Shown here: one piece after another, positions 1 to 11,300 of the stretch
Layout: every line of letters starts with the position of its first letter
Numbering within the stretch: position 1 is the stretch's first letter
NCBI GenBank assembly: GCA_045631645.1
Contig: JAZQVC010000044.1
Coordinates: forward strand, 1 to 57,812
Direction of reading: 5' to 3'
DNA from: SIG459 sp045631645
GTDB lineage: Bacteria > Bacillota > Clostridia > Oscillospirales > Oscillospiraceae
Length of the DNA stretch: 57,812 bases
Translations under genes and position numbers: made by a program
The notes under the pieces: generated by a model
What the model saw: the letters and a program-made list of their open reading frames with translations, nothing else
Databases searched by the model: none
Told to the model about the DNA's origin: nothing

Positions 1-3000
1 AACTCCACTTGCCTCCCTGCCACGTTCAAGGTATTCACGAGCAGAACTTTCAATGTCAGGCAGGAATACATACTTGTCAGCTTTCTCGTTCGGCTTGGAC
101 TCAGCAAAGGGGAATTTGTTAATTACGTAGAACTTGTATCCACCTTCAGCCTTAACAGGCAGCTGAGCGTTGTCATCGCGGATCATGAAGCGATCCTTGT
201 TAACAACCAGTTTACCTGCGTTGTCTTTGCTATTGTCAACCAGATCACCGAAGCAAGCCATGTAACCAGTCTCAAGAGTGTGGCCGTTCAGGTCGAGGGT
301 TACACCTGCAGGAACAAAGGTCTTGGTGTCCTTGATGTTTTTCAGGATTACTATGGTCTCACCATCCTTAACTACTGCAATCGCCTCTGCGAGAGTCTTG
401 TACTCGGCTTCATCGATCTTGACTACTGCAATCAACTTACTACCTTCATCGGTTTCAAAATAGCTATCTCCGCAGTGGGAGCAGGTATAGGTGGTATAAC
501 CATCTTCGGTGTAAGTGGGAGGTGTGACTGTGGCCACGTGGCTGTGCGCAAGAGTCGCAATTATCTCTTGTTCCTGAGTAACTTCACCGCATACAAGACA
601 TTTTTTGCCATATGTTAGACCGACCCTGGTGCAGGAGGATTCTTTGCCCAAAACCGCAACTTCACTGTGACCCAGTGCGTCAACCTCGTCAGCAGTGTAG
701 CTGTCGCCGCAGTAACATCCATAGGTGGTATAACCATCTTCAGTGCAGGTTGGAGCCGTGATCTTTTCTTGGTAATCATGTTCATGGATAGCTTCTTCTG
801 CAATTACATATAGGCTGAAGTGGATCGTTTCAAATACCATATGACTTCCTTGTCTGTAAGCACCCATATCAGTAAGTGTACCGTCATCATTTACGCGATA
901 AACTTTGTAACCCTTCGATTTCTGCCAGTCAAGAGGAAGTTTGACCTTAACTGTGCCGTCTGGCTGAACATGCACACCATCAGAGTTTTTCATGGTAACA
1001 TCAAATGTTTTTATAGTCTCGCTTATCACTTCTCCGCTCACAGCATCTATTGCTTCCTCAACAATAACATATTCTTCGTCGGAAGGTGCTATCTCTTCAA
1101 CATCAAAGCTTATGCCAGGCTTATCCGCAGATTCGATCTCCACATTGCCGCCGTCGATATTTACATTGGTTTCCATGATTCCGCACAGGCTGCAAGTTCT
1201 ATAAGATTTATTGCCTTCCGTTATCCATTCTCCATAGCTGTGGGCTTCAGAATTGAGAGAGTCTATCACAGTAATCACATCAGTACCGCCGCATCCATAG
1301 ACACATTCTGCGATCTTAGTGGCGTCCGCAATACAACTGGCCTCTTTGTATGGCTCGTAATTGATGAAAGAGCAACCAAGAGCAGGGGTCAGTTCCTGTT
1401 CCACAAGAACTTCATCGCAGGTTATGCATCTTTCGCCTTGGGTCAATCCAGTTTCGGTGCATGTGGCAGCCTTTCCCGGAATGATAACTGCGCGGCTGTG
1501 GCCGAGAGCAGCATCTGTCTCCACAATGTTTTTCTTATAACCACAATCGCAGGTTTCATACGTAGAACCAGCTTCAGTGCAAGTTGCGTCTTCAGAAGCT
1601 TCTATCCAATGGTTTTCACCACTGGTGCAAGAATAGTGGACATAGTCAGCCTCAGGGCAAATGTCTCCAAGAGCTACCCATTCCTCTACTGTACCGCCGT
1701 AATAGACATCGGTAAGTTCTGTGCAGAAAGAGAATGCTTCAGGATTAATGCTGGTGACACTCTTAGGAATGGTTACTTTCGTCAGAGCGCTACAACCAGA
1801 AAATGTTAAATAGCCTATGTTAGTTACGCCACTGGGGATGGTAATTTCCCTTAGGCTGCTACAATCTGTGAATGTGCAGATATCAATAAATGTCACACTC
1901 TCCGGAATGTCAATTTCTATCAGACTGCTGCACAAAGAGAATGCGCTTCCCTCAATACTTGTAACACCATCGGGAATAATGACTTTTGTCAAGCTGTTAC
2001 AATTATAGAATGCGGCAAAGCTGATGTATGTAACCCCCTCGGGAATTGTGATTTCTGTCAGGCTACTGCATCCAAAAAAAGCATGACCGTAAATATCGGT
2101 GACACTTTCCGGTATAATGATTTCCGTCAGGTTACTACATCCATAGAATGCAAATCCTCCGATAGAGGTGACACCTTCTGGAATGGCAATTTCTGTCAAG
2201 TTGCTACAATTATAGAATGAATAATCTCCAATACTGGTTACACCGGGCTCTATAACAGCTGAGGTAATACTTGAGAGGTTGTCATACCATGGCGCACCTT
2301 CCCAACTATTAAATTCCTCCATATCTCCCGTACCGGAAATGACGAGTTCACCGGTCATATACAACACCCATGTCAGATTATCACCGCAGGTTCCGCTTGC
2401 GATCTGTTCAACATCGCCACAAACCGTGCACACAAAATCCTCGCCATAATCGTGGCCGAGAGAGGGAATCACTTCGGTCTCGAAGTGGTCGCAGCGAGAG
2501 CAATCTTTACGCTTGCTTCCGTCTTCAGTGCAAGTGGGATCATCAGTGATGACCCAATCGCCCATGTCGTGACCGATAGCTGTGCCTGTAGTTACAATGC
2601 AATTCTTGCACGAAATTGGCGAAGTGCAGGTTGCGGGACTCCATTCGTGGGCGCCACCGGGAATCTCTTCCGCCAGCGCACTATTGCAGATGCTACACTC
2701 CAGTAAAGCTTTATGGGTGCAAAGGTTCTTATCGCTGCTTGCCTCACGAACCTCATCACCTGTTGCACCATAATGGAGAGTGGCATTTGCCAGTTTAGTG
2801 TTACCACTACCAATCATAAGAGCATTCCATTGCGCTTCATTGCCTCCATACAACACATGCCACAAACCATCACAACCCAAAAATGCATCATCGCCAATGG
2901 ATGTAACACTTTCCGGGATGTAGATACTGTAAAGTGATGAGAAATTCTTAAATGCATTGCTTGGAATTGTTGTCACTGTAGAGTCTAGTACTATAGCTGT

Positions 3001-6000
3001 GACAACTTCATTGTTTTCGTCCAAAACCTTTATTGAAGAGTATGTTCTGTAATCGAGAGGATTCGCCCATTCATTCCCAAACTCGATGTTACACCATGCG
3101 CTCGGATTTGTGATGCTTACATAGAGTGTACATGCGTAAAATGCGCTATTACCAATATACTCAACACTTTCAGGTATTGTGATGTTTCGCAAATTGCTAC
3201 AGTAAGCGAATGCAGAATTGCCAATGCTGGTGACGCCTTCGGGGATGTTGATTTCCGTCAGGGCTCTGCAACTATAGAATGCAGAATTGCCAATGCTGGT
3301 GATGCCCTCCGGAAGTGTGATTGATTTTAGGTTGCTGCAAGTTGAGAATGCCCGCTCATCAATGCTGGTGATACCGTTGGGAATGGTAATTTTCGTCAAG
3401 GCGCTGCAACCATAGAATGCCCACCCACCAATGCTGGTGACGCTTTCGGGGATGGTGACTTTCGTCAGGGCTTTACAATCCCGGAATGTCGAATAACCAA
3501 TGGAAGTAACGCCTTCGGGGATGTCGATTTCCGTCAGGCTGCTGCAATTTCTGAATGCTTCATTGCCAATGCTGGTGACGCCTTCGGGGATGGTAACTTT
3601 CGTCAGGCTGCTGCAACCAAAGAATGCACTACTGCCAATGCTGGTGACGCTACTGGGAATGGTGATTTCCGTCAAACTGCTGCAACCAGAGAATGCACTA
3701 CTGCCAATGCTGGTGACGCCACTGGGAATGGTGATTTCCGTCAGACTGTTGCAACCAAAGAATGCACTACTGCCAATGCTGGTGACGCCACTGGGAATGG
3801 TGATTTCCTTCAGGCTGGTGCAATCAGAGAATGCAACGCTGCCAATGCTGGTTACGCCTTCGGGAATGGTAACTTTCATCAAGTTGCTGCAGCCAGAGAA
3901 TGCATAACTGCCAATGCTGGTGACGCCACTGGGAATGGCGATTTCCGTCAGACTAGTGCACCCAGAGAATACAGATCCCCCAATACTGGTGACACTATCC
4001 GGGAGTGCAATGATGGTTAGCCCTGAGCAATTCGCAAATGCCCCACCGCCAATGGTTGTAACGCTTCCTGGAAGCGTAATGTTAGTCAAGCCGCTACAAT
4101 CATAGAATGCATAACTGCCAATACTGGTGACGCCCGGCTCTATATAGACAGAAGTGATCACTGCTCTATTACTATACCAAGGAGCAGTTCCAGAACCCGA
4201 AAAAGTATACTCCTTCATATCCCCGGTGCCGGAGATGACGAGCTTGCCGGTTTTGTACAGCACCCATGTCAGGTTTTCACCGCAGGTGCCGCTTGCGATC
4301 TGTCCGGCATCTCCACAGACAGTGCATGCTCCATCAGCGCCATAGTCGTGGCCAAGAGCGGTAACCACATCATCGGTATAGGTATCTCCGCAAGCGCAGA
4401 TATAGGTGGTATAGCCATCTTCGGTGCAAGTGGGAGGAGTGACAACGGCTTCGTGGCTGTGGCCAAGGGCTTCTATCTCAACGATGTTCTTCTTGTAACC
4501 GCAATCGCAGGTTTCGTAGGAAGAGCCTGCTTCTGTGCAGGTTGTATCTTTGGAAATTTCTCTCCAATGATTTTCACCGCTTGCACAGGAATAGTGGACG
4601 TGGTCTACTTCAGGACTGTTATCACCCAGTGCTGTCCATTCTGCGGATGTGCCTCCAAAATATACATCCGACAGCGCGTCGCAAGACCGGAATGCATATT
4701 TGTCAATATTGATGACACTTTCGGGGATGGTGATTTCAGTCAGGCTCCAGCAATTTTGGAATGCACCCTCTCCAATGCCGATGACGCTACCTGGGATGTT
4801 AATTTCCGTCAGGTTGGTGCATTCATTGAATGCGTAATTGCCAATACGGGTAAAGCCTTCTAGGATGGTGACTTTCGTCAGGCTAGTGCAACATGTGAAT
4901 ATACCATCGTCCATGCTGGTGACGCTGCCAGGGATGGTAATTTCCTTCAAGGCTTTGCAATTATAGAATGCATACTCGCCAATGCTGGTGACGCTATCGG
5001 GGATGGTAATTTCCTTCAAGGCTTTGCAACCACGGAATGCATAATCCGGAATCATTGTTACAGATTTATCTAATGTGATCTCCGTAACTTCATTGCCCTG
5101 TGCGTCTATGATATGCAGAGCATCTGCGTAGCACGCAGGATTTGAATAACTATTGCCAAATGTGATTTTACACCATGCACTTGGGTCGGTTATGTATACA
5201 TCCTTCAGGCCGCTGCAAGCCCAGAACGCATCATTGCCAATGCTGGTGACGCTGCCTGGGATGGTGATGCTTGTTATTGTGCAATACTCGAAACGATTGT
5301 CTGGGATTGTTGTTACGGATTCGTCCAATGTGATCTCCGTAACTTCATTGCCTTGTGCGTCTATGATATGCAGAGCATCTGCAAATCGCATGGGATTTGA
5401 ATAACTATTGCCGAATTCAATTTTACACCATGCACTTGGGTCGGTTATGTATACATTCGTCAAGCCGAGGCAATACTCGAATGCATAATTGCCAATGTTG
5501 GTGACGCTACCCGGAATCGTGATTTCCTTCAAGGCATCGCAATAATAGAATGCATAATTGCCAATGCTGGTGACGCTACCCGGAATCGTGATTTCCTTCA
5601 AGGCTTTGCAAGCCCAGAATGCATAATCGCCAATGCTGGTGACTCTGCCCGGAATCGTGATTTCCTCCAAGGCTTTGCAACCATTGAATGCAGAATAACC
5701 AATACTGGTGACGCTTTCAGGGATATTTATTTCCGTCAGGCTGGTGCAATTTTGGAATGTATAATCGTCAATGCTGGCGACGCCTTCGGGGATGGTGATT
5801 TCCGTCAGGCTGCCGCACCCATAGAATGCATGATCGCCAATGCTGGTGACACCTTCGGGGATATTTATTTCCGTCAAAGCCTCGCAACTATCGAATGCAT
5901 TAAGCCCGATTGTTGTTACACCCGACTCTATAATAACGGAGGTGACATTTGCTCTATTACTATACCAAGGAGCAGAGCCGTAATAATCATACATATCGCC

Positions 6001-6924
6001 TGTGCCGGAGATGACGAGTTCGCCATTTTTATACAGCACCCATGTCAGATTATCACCGCAGGTGCCGCTTGCAAGCTGCTCAGAATCACCGCAGACAGTA
6101 CACACTCCATCTGCGCCATAGCTATGACCGAGAGCGTCGGTTTCAACATAGTTCTTTATGTAACCGCAGTCACAAGTTTCATAAGTAGAACCTGCTTCTG
6201 TGCAAGTTGCGTCTTCGGAAACTTCGCGCCAGTGATTATCGCCGCTGGTGCAAGAATAGTGGACATAGTCAGCCTCAGGGCAAACATCGCCAAGAGCTGC
6301 CCATTCCTCTGCTGTGCCGCCGTAGTATACATCTGTCAGGCTACTGCAGGCACCAAACGCACCATTGCCAATACTTGTAACACTACTGGGAATGGTGATT
6401 TCTGTCAGGCTGCCACAACCGCCGAATGCCCATTGTCCAATGCTGGTGACGCTATCGGGGATATTCATTTTCGTCAGGCTGAGGCAAGGAGAGAATGCCC
6501 ATTCTCCAATGCTGGTAACGCTACTGGGGATAGTGATTTCCGTCAGACCATTGCAGTCAATGAATGCGGAGTTGCCAATACTAGTGACGCTATCGGGGAT
6601 ATTCATTTTCGTCAGGGCGCTGCATTCTAAGAATGCATAATCTCCAATGGAGGTAATGCCATGCTCTATAGCAACAGAGAAAATCTGTGATTTGTATTCA
6701 TGCCACGGAGCGTAGAGAGGGATGCCTTTGTAATTCGCCATGTCTCCTGTGCCGGAGATGGTAAGTACACCATCCGTGGTAAGCACCCATGACAGGTTCT
6801 CACCGCAGGTTCCTTCTGCCACAAGGGTGGCATCCTCTTCCACAGCAATGGCCTGTGCAGGCAGCATACCAACTACCATAATTACAGCCATAAGCATACA
6901 GATAATTCTTCGTATACCTTTCAT
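1..6924 (-). CDS. Giant BspA-like leucine-rich-repeat surface protein (3' end outside window)
   Basis: The frame is open from ATG at 6924 to the left edge with no stop in the stretches I translated, giving at least 2308 residues. The C-terminus is missing. The N-terminus is a Sec signal peptide (MKGIRRIICMLMAV, then a hydrophobic stretch ending near AQA). Four modules each begin with CG(E/D)NL(T/S)WVL and ISGTGDM (around 6800, 6050, 4270 and 2380). Each continues into 23-residue BspA/LRR_5 repeats of the form SLTEITIPEGVTSIGNSAF. CxxC-rich linkers such as TPPTYTEDGYTTYTC separate them. Near the left edge (about 250-420) a non-LRR segment reads VPAGVTLDLNGHTL, as in right-handed beta-helix proteins. 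The ribosome site AAGAAGG lies about 8 nt upstream. BspA-like repeats are known in adhesins and other secreted proteins; an extracellular role here is inferred. The signal peptide resembles that of the protein starting at 12975. Confidence 0.88.
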   Translation of the reverse strand, partial: MKGIRRIICMLMAVIMVVGMLPAQAIAVEEDATLVAEGTCGENLSWVLTTDGVLTISGTGDMANYKGIPLYAPWHEYKSQIFSVAIEHGITSIGDYAFLECSALTKMNIPDSVTSIGNSAFIDCNGLTEITIPSSVTSIGEWAFSPCLSLTKMNIPDSVTSIGQWAFGGCGSLTEITIPSSVTSIGNGAFGACSSLTDVYYGGTAEEWAALGDVCPEADYVHYSCTSGDNHWREVSEDATCTEAGSTYETCDCGYIKNYVETDALGHSYGADGVCTVCGDSEQLASGTCGDNLTWVLYKNGELVISGTGDMYDYYGSAPWYSNRANVTSVIIESGVTTIGLNAFDSCEALTEINIPEGVTSIGDHAFYGCGSLTEITIPEGVASIDDYTFQNCTSLTEINIPESVTSIGYSAFNGCKALEEITIPGRVTSIGDYAFWACKALKEITIPGSVTSIGNYAFYYCDALKEITIPGSVTNIGNYAFEYCLGLTNVYITDPSAWCKIEFGNSYSNPMRFADALHIIDAQGNEVTEITLDESVTTIPDNRFEYCTITSITIPGSVTSIGNDAFWACSGLKDVYITDPSAWCKITFGNSYSNPACYADALHIIDAQGNEVTEITLDKSVTMIPDYAFRGCKALKEITIPDSVTSIGEYAFYNCKALKEITIPGSVTSMDDGIFTCCTSLTKVTILEGFTRIGNYAFNECTNLTEINIPGSVIGIGEGAFQNCWSLTEITIPESVINIDKYAFRSCDALSDVYFGGTSAEWTALGDNSPEVDHVHYSCASGENHWREISKDTTCTEAGSSYETCDCGYKKNIVEIEALGHSHEAVVTPPTCTEDGYTTYICACGDTYTDDVVTALGHDYGADGACTVCGDAGQIASGTCGENLTWVLYKTGKLVISGTGDMKEYTFSGSGTAPWYSNRAVITSVYIEPGVTSIGSYAFYDCSGLTNITLPGSVTTIGGGAFANCSGLTIIALPDSVTSIGGSVFSGCTSLTEIAIPSGVTSIGSYAFSGCSNLMKVTIPEGVTSIGSVAFSDCTSLKEITIPSGVTSIGSSAFFGCNSLTEITIPSGVTSIGSSAFSGCSSLTEITIPSSVTSIGSSAFFGCSSLTKVTIPEGVTSIGNEAFRNCSSLTEIDIPEGVTSIGYSTFRDCKALTKVTIPESVTSIGGWAFYGCSALTKITIPNGITSIDERAFSTCSNLKSITLPEGITSIGNSAFYSCRALTEINIPEGVTSIGNSAFAYCSNLRNITIPESVEYIGNSAFYACTLYVSITNPSAWCNIEFGNEWANPLDYRTYSSIKVLDENNEVVTAIVLDSTVTTIPSNAFKNFSSLYSIYIPESVTSIGDDAFLGCDGLWHVLYGGNEAQWNALMIGSGNTKLANATLHYGATGDEVREASSDKNLCTHKALLECSICNSALAEEIPGGAHEWSPATCTSPISCKNCIVTTGTAIGHDMGDWVITDDPTCTEDGSKRKDCSRCDHFETEVIPSLGHDYGEDFVCTVCGDVEQIASGTCGDNLTWVLYMTGELVISGTGDMEEFNSWEGAPWYDNLSSITSAVIEPGVTSIGDYSFYNCSNLTEIAIPEGVTSIGGFAFYGCSNLTEIIIPESVTDIYGHAFFGCSSLTEITIPEGVTYISFAAFYNCNSLTKVIIPDGVTSIEGSAFSLCSSLIEIDIPESVTFIDICTFTDCSSLREITIPSGVTNIGYLTFSGCSALTKVTIPKSVTSINPEAFSFCTELTDVYYGGTVEEWVALGDICPEADYVHYSCTSGENHWIEASEDATCTEAGSTYETCDCGYKKNIVETDAALGHSRAVIIPGKAATCTETGLTQGERCITCDEVLVEQELTPALGCSFINYEPYKEASCIADATKIAECVYGCGGTDVITVIDSLNSEAHSYGEWITEGNKSYRTCSLCGIMETNVNIDGGNVEIESADKPGISFDVEEIAPSDEEYVIVEEAIDAVSGEVISETIKTFDVTMKNSDGVHVQPDGTVKVKLPLDWQKSKGYKVYRVNDDGTLTDMGAYRQGSHMVFETIHFSLYVIAEEAIHEHDYQEKITAPTCTEDGYTTYGCYCGDSYTADEVDALGHSEVAVLGKESSCTRVGLTYGKKCLVCGEVTQEQEIIATLAHSHVATVTPPTYTEDGYTTYTCSHCGDSYFETDEGSKLIAVVKIDEAEYKTLAEAIAVVKDGETIVILKNIKDTKTFVPAGVTLDLNGHTLETGYMACFGDLVDNSKDNAGKLVVNKDRFMIRDDNAQLPVKAEGGYKFYVINKFPFAESKPNEKADKYVFLPDIESSAREYLERGREASGV

Positions 6925-6988
6925 TTCGCAAGCCTTCTTTCTTTTTGTTTTACCAACAAATTTTTGTATCCAAGGATGCAACTATACA

Positions 6989-7017
6989 AATATAATACTA
7001 TTCCTAATTTTCTGAAA
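6989..7017 (-). promoter_or_regulatory. Candidate promoter for the giant LRR gene
   Basis: On the minus strand a TATATT -10 (6989-6994) sits 17 nt downstream of a weak TTTCAG -35 (7012-7017), about 65 nt before the start codon. The -35 match is poor, so this is tentative. The rest of 6925-7141 is AT-rich, with no gene seen. Confidence 0.3.
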
Positions 7018-7141
7018 ATTCAATATAAACGCAAGGTAAAAAGGCATATTCAGCGATTTAGAGGATTGAAGATTCATATTTTGTAGAATTTGTCAACGAA
7101 CCAAAAACTGCGTAAAGACCCGGAACAAGAAAATATGAAAA

Positions 7142-7175
7142 AAAACAGCTCACCCGATTGGGTGAGCTGTTTTTT
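7142..7175 (-). terminator. Intrinsic terminator of the surface-protein operon
   Basis: A perfect 14-bp stem (AAAACAGCTCACCC paired with its complement, GATT loop) is followed on the minus strand by a run of T. It lies just past the stop at 7183 and separates this operon from the giant LRR gene. Confidence 0.85.
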
Positions 7176-7182
7176 GTAAATT

Positions 7183-8331
7183 TTATAGCACGGGGTCGGT
7201 CCATTCGGCTCCGCCACCGCCGCCACCGCCGCCGGTGTAGATTCGGTTCTGGCTTACCACAGAGTTCGCCATATAGCCGATTTCGCCGTTGACGCTAACA
7301 ACATACACACCGCCGCAATCCCAAAGGACAGTGACAATTGTGTTCATGGCAAGCTGTTTACCCTCACCCTGAAGCAGATAGTTATCATAGATACGGGAAC
7401 CGTATGCAGCATAGCCATCCCAGGAAGCATAGGCTTCCTCGCCGTTCATCAGGGCAAATTCCATGGGCATATAAGCATAAAGCCCATCAAAATAAAGGGT
7501 GTGGTAGCCTTCCCATGCGGGGGCAAAGCCTTCTTCAAGCACAACGGGAACGGCATCGTCACGGTCAAAATATCCGAGAACAACCTGTGTGCCGTCAGCA
7601 AGAACTTCGGCTGTGCCGCTGACATCGCCGCTCTGAATCACAAGAGAGAGCAGGTTTGCTCCGCCGAAGCTGAGGCTGATGTCGCCGCCGTCGGCGCCGG
7701 CACCACCGCCGCCACCGCCGTAGTAGACTATGCGGGTTTTGCTGAGCTGATCCTTGCTTACATAGCGAAGTTCCTCGCCGGATTGCACGATGTAGCAATA
7801 GTCAAGCTCATCAATGACTTTGCATTCGGTGTTGGTGCTGAGAGAGGCTACGGGAGTTCCGCGAAGCTGATAGTTATCATATAAGGCCGCGCCGCTTTTG
7901 GCGTAGCCTGTCCAAGCTGCATAGGCCGCTTCACCGTCCATGCGAAGAAGCTGCTTTTCTACCAAACCATAGCCAAACTCTGTTTTGATGGCATAATGCT
8001 CTTCATCGAACTCGCCAACCACATCCACCACATCGCCACGGTTAAGAAGCATCAAAATTGCAGGGCTGCGGTCAAGCTGAACAAGAGCCTCCTCGCAATC
8101 GGGAACGGGAATGGGAGTGGGTGTGGGCTCGGGAGTGGGAGTCGGAGTGGGAGTTGGGGTAGGTTTAGGTGTTGGTTTGGGAGTCGGAGTCGGTGTAGGC
8201 ATAGGAGTCGGGTCCGGAGCGGCAATCATCGCATCGGCAAGGGCAGGCACCAATTCTGTGTGCTGTATCACACGCACGCCAAGGGCAACGAGCAAAACAA
8301 AGCTAAGCAGAATAATTATAATTTTTTTCAT
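7183..8331 (-). CDS. Secreted protein with Pro-Thr stalk and repeated SH3-like segments, function unknown
   Basis: 382 residues. The N-terminus is a hydrophobic signal peptide or membrane anchor (MKKIIIILLSFVLLVALGV). Residues about 40-78 form a PTPTP/PKPTP stalk of the kind that carries domains out through a cell wall. The remainder contains two halves with matching text: GEAAYAAWTGYAKSGAALYDNY near 130-155 and GEEAYASWDGYAAYGSRIYDNY near 300-325. Each half is followed by a glycine run preceded by RIVYYG or RIYTG. Segments such as GDVVDVVGEF and GYGLVEKQLL resemble bacterial SH3 folds, but this is a visual impression. Its ribosome site (AAGGAGA) overlaps the stop of the gene ending at 8344, 12 nt upstream, so the two are co-transcribed. 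It is probably exported and wall-associated. I do not recognise a named family. Confidence 0.75.
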   Translation of the reverse strand: MKKIIIILLSFVLLVALGVRVIQHTELVPALADAMIAAPDPTPMPTPTPTPKPTPKPTPTPTPTPTPEPTPTPIPVPDCEEALVQLDRSPAILMLLNRGDVVDVVGEFDEEHYAIKTEFGYGLVEKQLLRMDGEAAYAAWTGYAKSGAALYDNYQLRGTPVASLSTNTECKVIDELDYCYIVQSGEELRYVSKDQLSKTRIVYYGGGGGGAGADGGDISLSFGGANLLSLVIQSGDVSGTAEVLADGTQVVLGYFDRDDAVPVVLEEGFAPAWEGYHTLYFDGLYAYMPMEFALMNGEEAYASWDGYAAYGSRIYDNYLLQGEGKQLAMNTIVTVLWDCGGVYVVSVNGEIGYMANSVVSQNRIYTGGGGGGGGAEWTDPVL

Positions 8332-8343
8332 TTAATCTTCTCC

Positions 8344-11300
8344 TTAGCCTTTGTAATCGCTGTCATATTGGTCGCCGTAGACATGGTGGATAATTTCCCA
8401 TACGAATTTATATGCCTCCGTGCCGGGCTTGACCGCATTTCTGTTCTGGTAAGCAACATAACCGATGCTGCGGTAGATAGTTCCGCCGTAAATCGTGAAC
8501 TGCTCTCCCTCTGCGTTCTCCAGAATTATGTAGGGACGCATTGCAAGATCTTCCTTGCACTGGTCAAGATTGAAGCCCACAAGAACATTGGTATACTGGG
8601 TCAGGTCGCCCTTATTTGCATAAACGGGGTCGGATACGCCTCTCTTATAGGCATAGTTGGAGCGGGAATAGCTCTTGCCGAGAACAAGGTCACCGTCGCC
8701 TTCAACTTCGTGGGCGAAAGCCAGAACTGTGCCGTATTCCACAAGCTTATAGCCTGCAAGTCCCTTGCCCGTAAGGGCGGACTTGGTGTTTTTGTAAAGA
8801 GAGGTAATCATGCGGATGCCCTTTTTGCCGGTAATTCGGATGGAAGAGCCGGAATACTGAAGGAGGTTATCCAGTTCCTCAACATAGGTAATTTCGCCGT
8901 CGGAAACTATGTAGACCTTCATACCCACAGGATACTGGGTGTGAACATCATCGGGGTCTCCTACGTGGAAGTCATAGGTCACTATGCTGCAGTCTTCCTC
9001 GGTGGGGAGTTCAACATAGCGCTCATCGCCGCTGGCAACCACGGGATAGGGCAGGCCGTTTATATAAACGGTGGTCTTGTTGAGGAAGTCCTCGCCCTCA
9101 AGCTTGAGCATGTTGTCAACAAACCTTGTGATGCGGGTCTCAAAATGCTCGCAGCGGGAGCAATCCCTTCGATCTTCGCCATCTGCCTCAAGGGTTGCCT
9201 CGGTTACAGTGTACCAGTCGCCCATATCGTGAGCGGCGGGAATAACTTCGGTTTCGAAGTGGTCGCAGCGGGAGCAATCTTTGCGCTTGCTGCCGTCGAC
9301 CGTGCAAGTGGGTTCATCGGTGGTGACCCAATCGCTCATATCATGACCGAGAGCATCCACTTCATCATCAGTGTAGGTATCTCCGCAAGAGCAAGTATAG
9401 GTGGTGTAGCCGTCTTCGCTACAGGTGGGAGGAGTGATAGTTGCTTCGTGGCTATGGCCGGTGGCAGGAATGACATCGGTTTCGAAATGGTCGCAACGAG
9501 AGCAATCTTTGCGCTTGCTGCCGTTTTCTGTGCAGGTGGGCTCATCGGTGGTGACCCAGTCGCCCATATCGTGGCCAAGGGCTTCGCCACCGTTGGCACC
9601 GCAGATATAGCATATTTTATCTTCGGTGCAGCTTGCCTCGATCCACTGATGCTCGCAGAGGTTTTCAAAGACAAGCACAAAGCCAATAGCCACCCCAAGT
9701 CCGCAGTCATAATAATAACCTACAGCCATTTCCTCGGCAGTAAGGATATTGCCATCGATAGTTCCGCCAACAACTTCCACCACTTTGGAAACATCAAAGT
9801 TCGGAAGTGTGCTCAGGTCAAATTTATTCTGGTCAGCGGTAACAACGCGGATATTATATTGGGGGTCAAGATAACTAAGTTTCAAGCAATTGCTAAGATC
9901 AAGGCTCGTTAGGTAATTATAACCGCAATACAGGGTACGCAGCTCAGTGTTCTTACTAAGATCGAGGCTTTCCAGTTCGTTCAAAGTGCACCACAGCACC
10001 CATAAAGCCGTACATTTAGAGAGATCCAGACTTGTCAGGTAATTATCTTCGCACCTTAGATCGCTCAGCTTAGTATTGCTCCTAACGTCCAGATTCTGCA
10101 GATAGTTGCTGTTGCAATTAAGTGAGGACAGATTTACGCATGGTTTGACATTCAGTTCGGTCAGTAGGTTGTCCTCGCAGTCTATAGTTCTAAGCTCGGT
10201 GCATCCATCGAAGATAATGCTTGTAAGCTGATTTGATTTGCAATACACACCCTGAACCCAGCTGCAGCCGCGAAGATTCAGGCTTGTCAGCATGTTGTTA
10301 TTGCAGTTTACATATGAAAGATGGGTTTTCCCGCTCAGATCAAGACTTGTCAAAAAATTACCATAACACTGTATAGTTTCCAGTTGATTACAGCCGCTCA
10401 GGTTTAAACTTGTCAACTGGCTGTTGTTGCAAGTGAGATATGAGAGTTTAGTATTCTTGCTCAAATCAAGCGCAGTCAGCAAAGTTCCGCTGCAATCCAG
10501 ACTATGAAGTTCAGTATTCTTGCTCAGGTTTATACTTGTTAACCGACTGTTGTAGCAATATAGATATTGGAGTTTAGTATTCTTACTCAAATCAAGTGTA
10601 GTCAGCGAAGTTCCTTCGCAATGCAGGGTATTCAGCTCAGTATTCTTGCTCAGATCCAAGCTTGTCAGGTTTTCATTTCCATTGCAATGAAAATACTTCA
10701 GGGCGGTGAAGTATTCTATTCCCTTATAACTGGAGATGCCTTTATTGCCAGTATTTATACTCGTGACCTCACTAAGCTCGTCCTTCGTCAACCAGCCATC
10801 GGAAGAAGCGATAAAATTATTGCTGACATATTCCCTAAACGCAGCATCGGGGAAATTTTCTTCGCTTACGGAAATCGCGCCGCAAATGATGCAGTCGCCG
10901 TTTTCCTCATTATGTTCGCTACCGCACACGCTTTCTCCGCACACGGAGCAAGTTGGGGACTCACCGTATTCTCCAAATTTATGACCGAGGGCACTTACCC
11001 TATCATCAACGTAGCTATCTCCGCAAGAGCAGGTATAGGTGGTGTAGCCGTCCTCTGTGCAGGTGGGAGGGGTAACTGTGGTTTCATCATAGTTATGATC
11101 AAGAGCCTCTCCATCGAGCAAACCGCAGATAGAGCATTTTCTTGCCTCAGTGCAGCTTGCCTCGCTCCAGTTATGCTGACAGAGGTTTTCCATTACAAGA
11201 ACAAAGCTTTCAGTTACATCGTTTCCGCAGTCGTAGTAATATTCGACAACCGCATCCTCGGCGGTAAGGATATTGCCCTCCAAGGTTCCGCCTACCACTT

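Noticed and set aside
3181..5900. Regular direct repeats that could suggest a CRISPR array.
   Set aside because: Units are 69 bp, in frame, encode leucine-rich repeats, and have no unrelated spacers.
8101..8220. GT/GA-rich simple repeats at 8101-8220 and 22680-22800.
   Set aside because: They encode the Pro/Thr stalks of two exported proteins in frame; no separate element is needed.
7996..9912. A 638-codon plus-strand frame opposite the surface-protein operon.
   Set aside because: It runs across two minus-strand genes with clear starts, ribosome sites and domains; its text is a reverse shadow of the CxxC and repeat modules.
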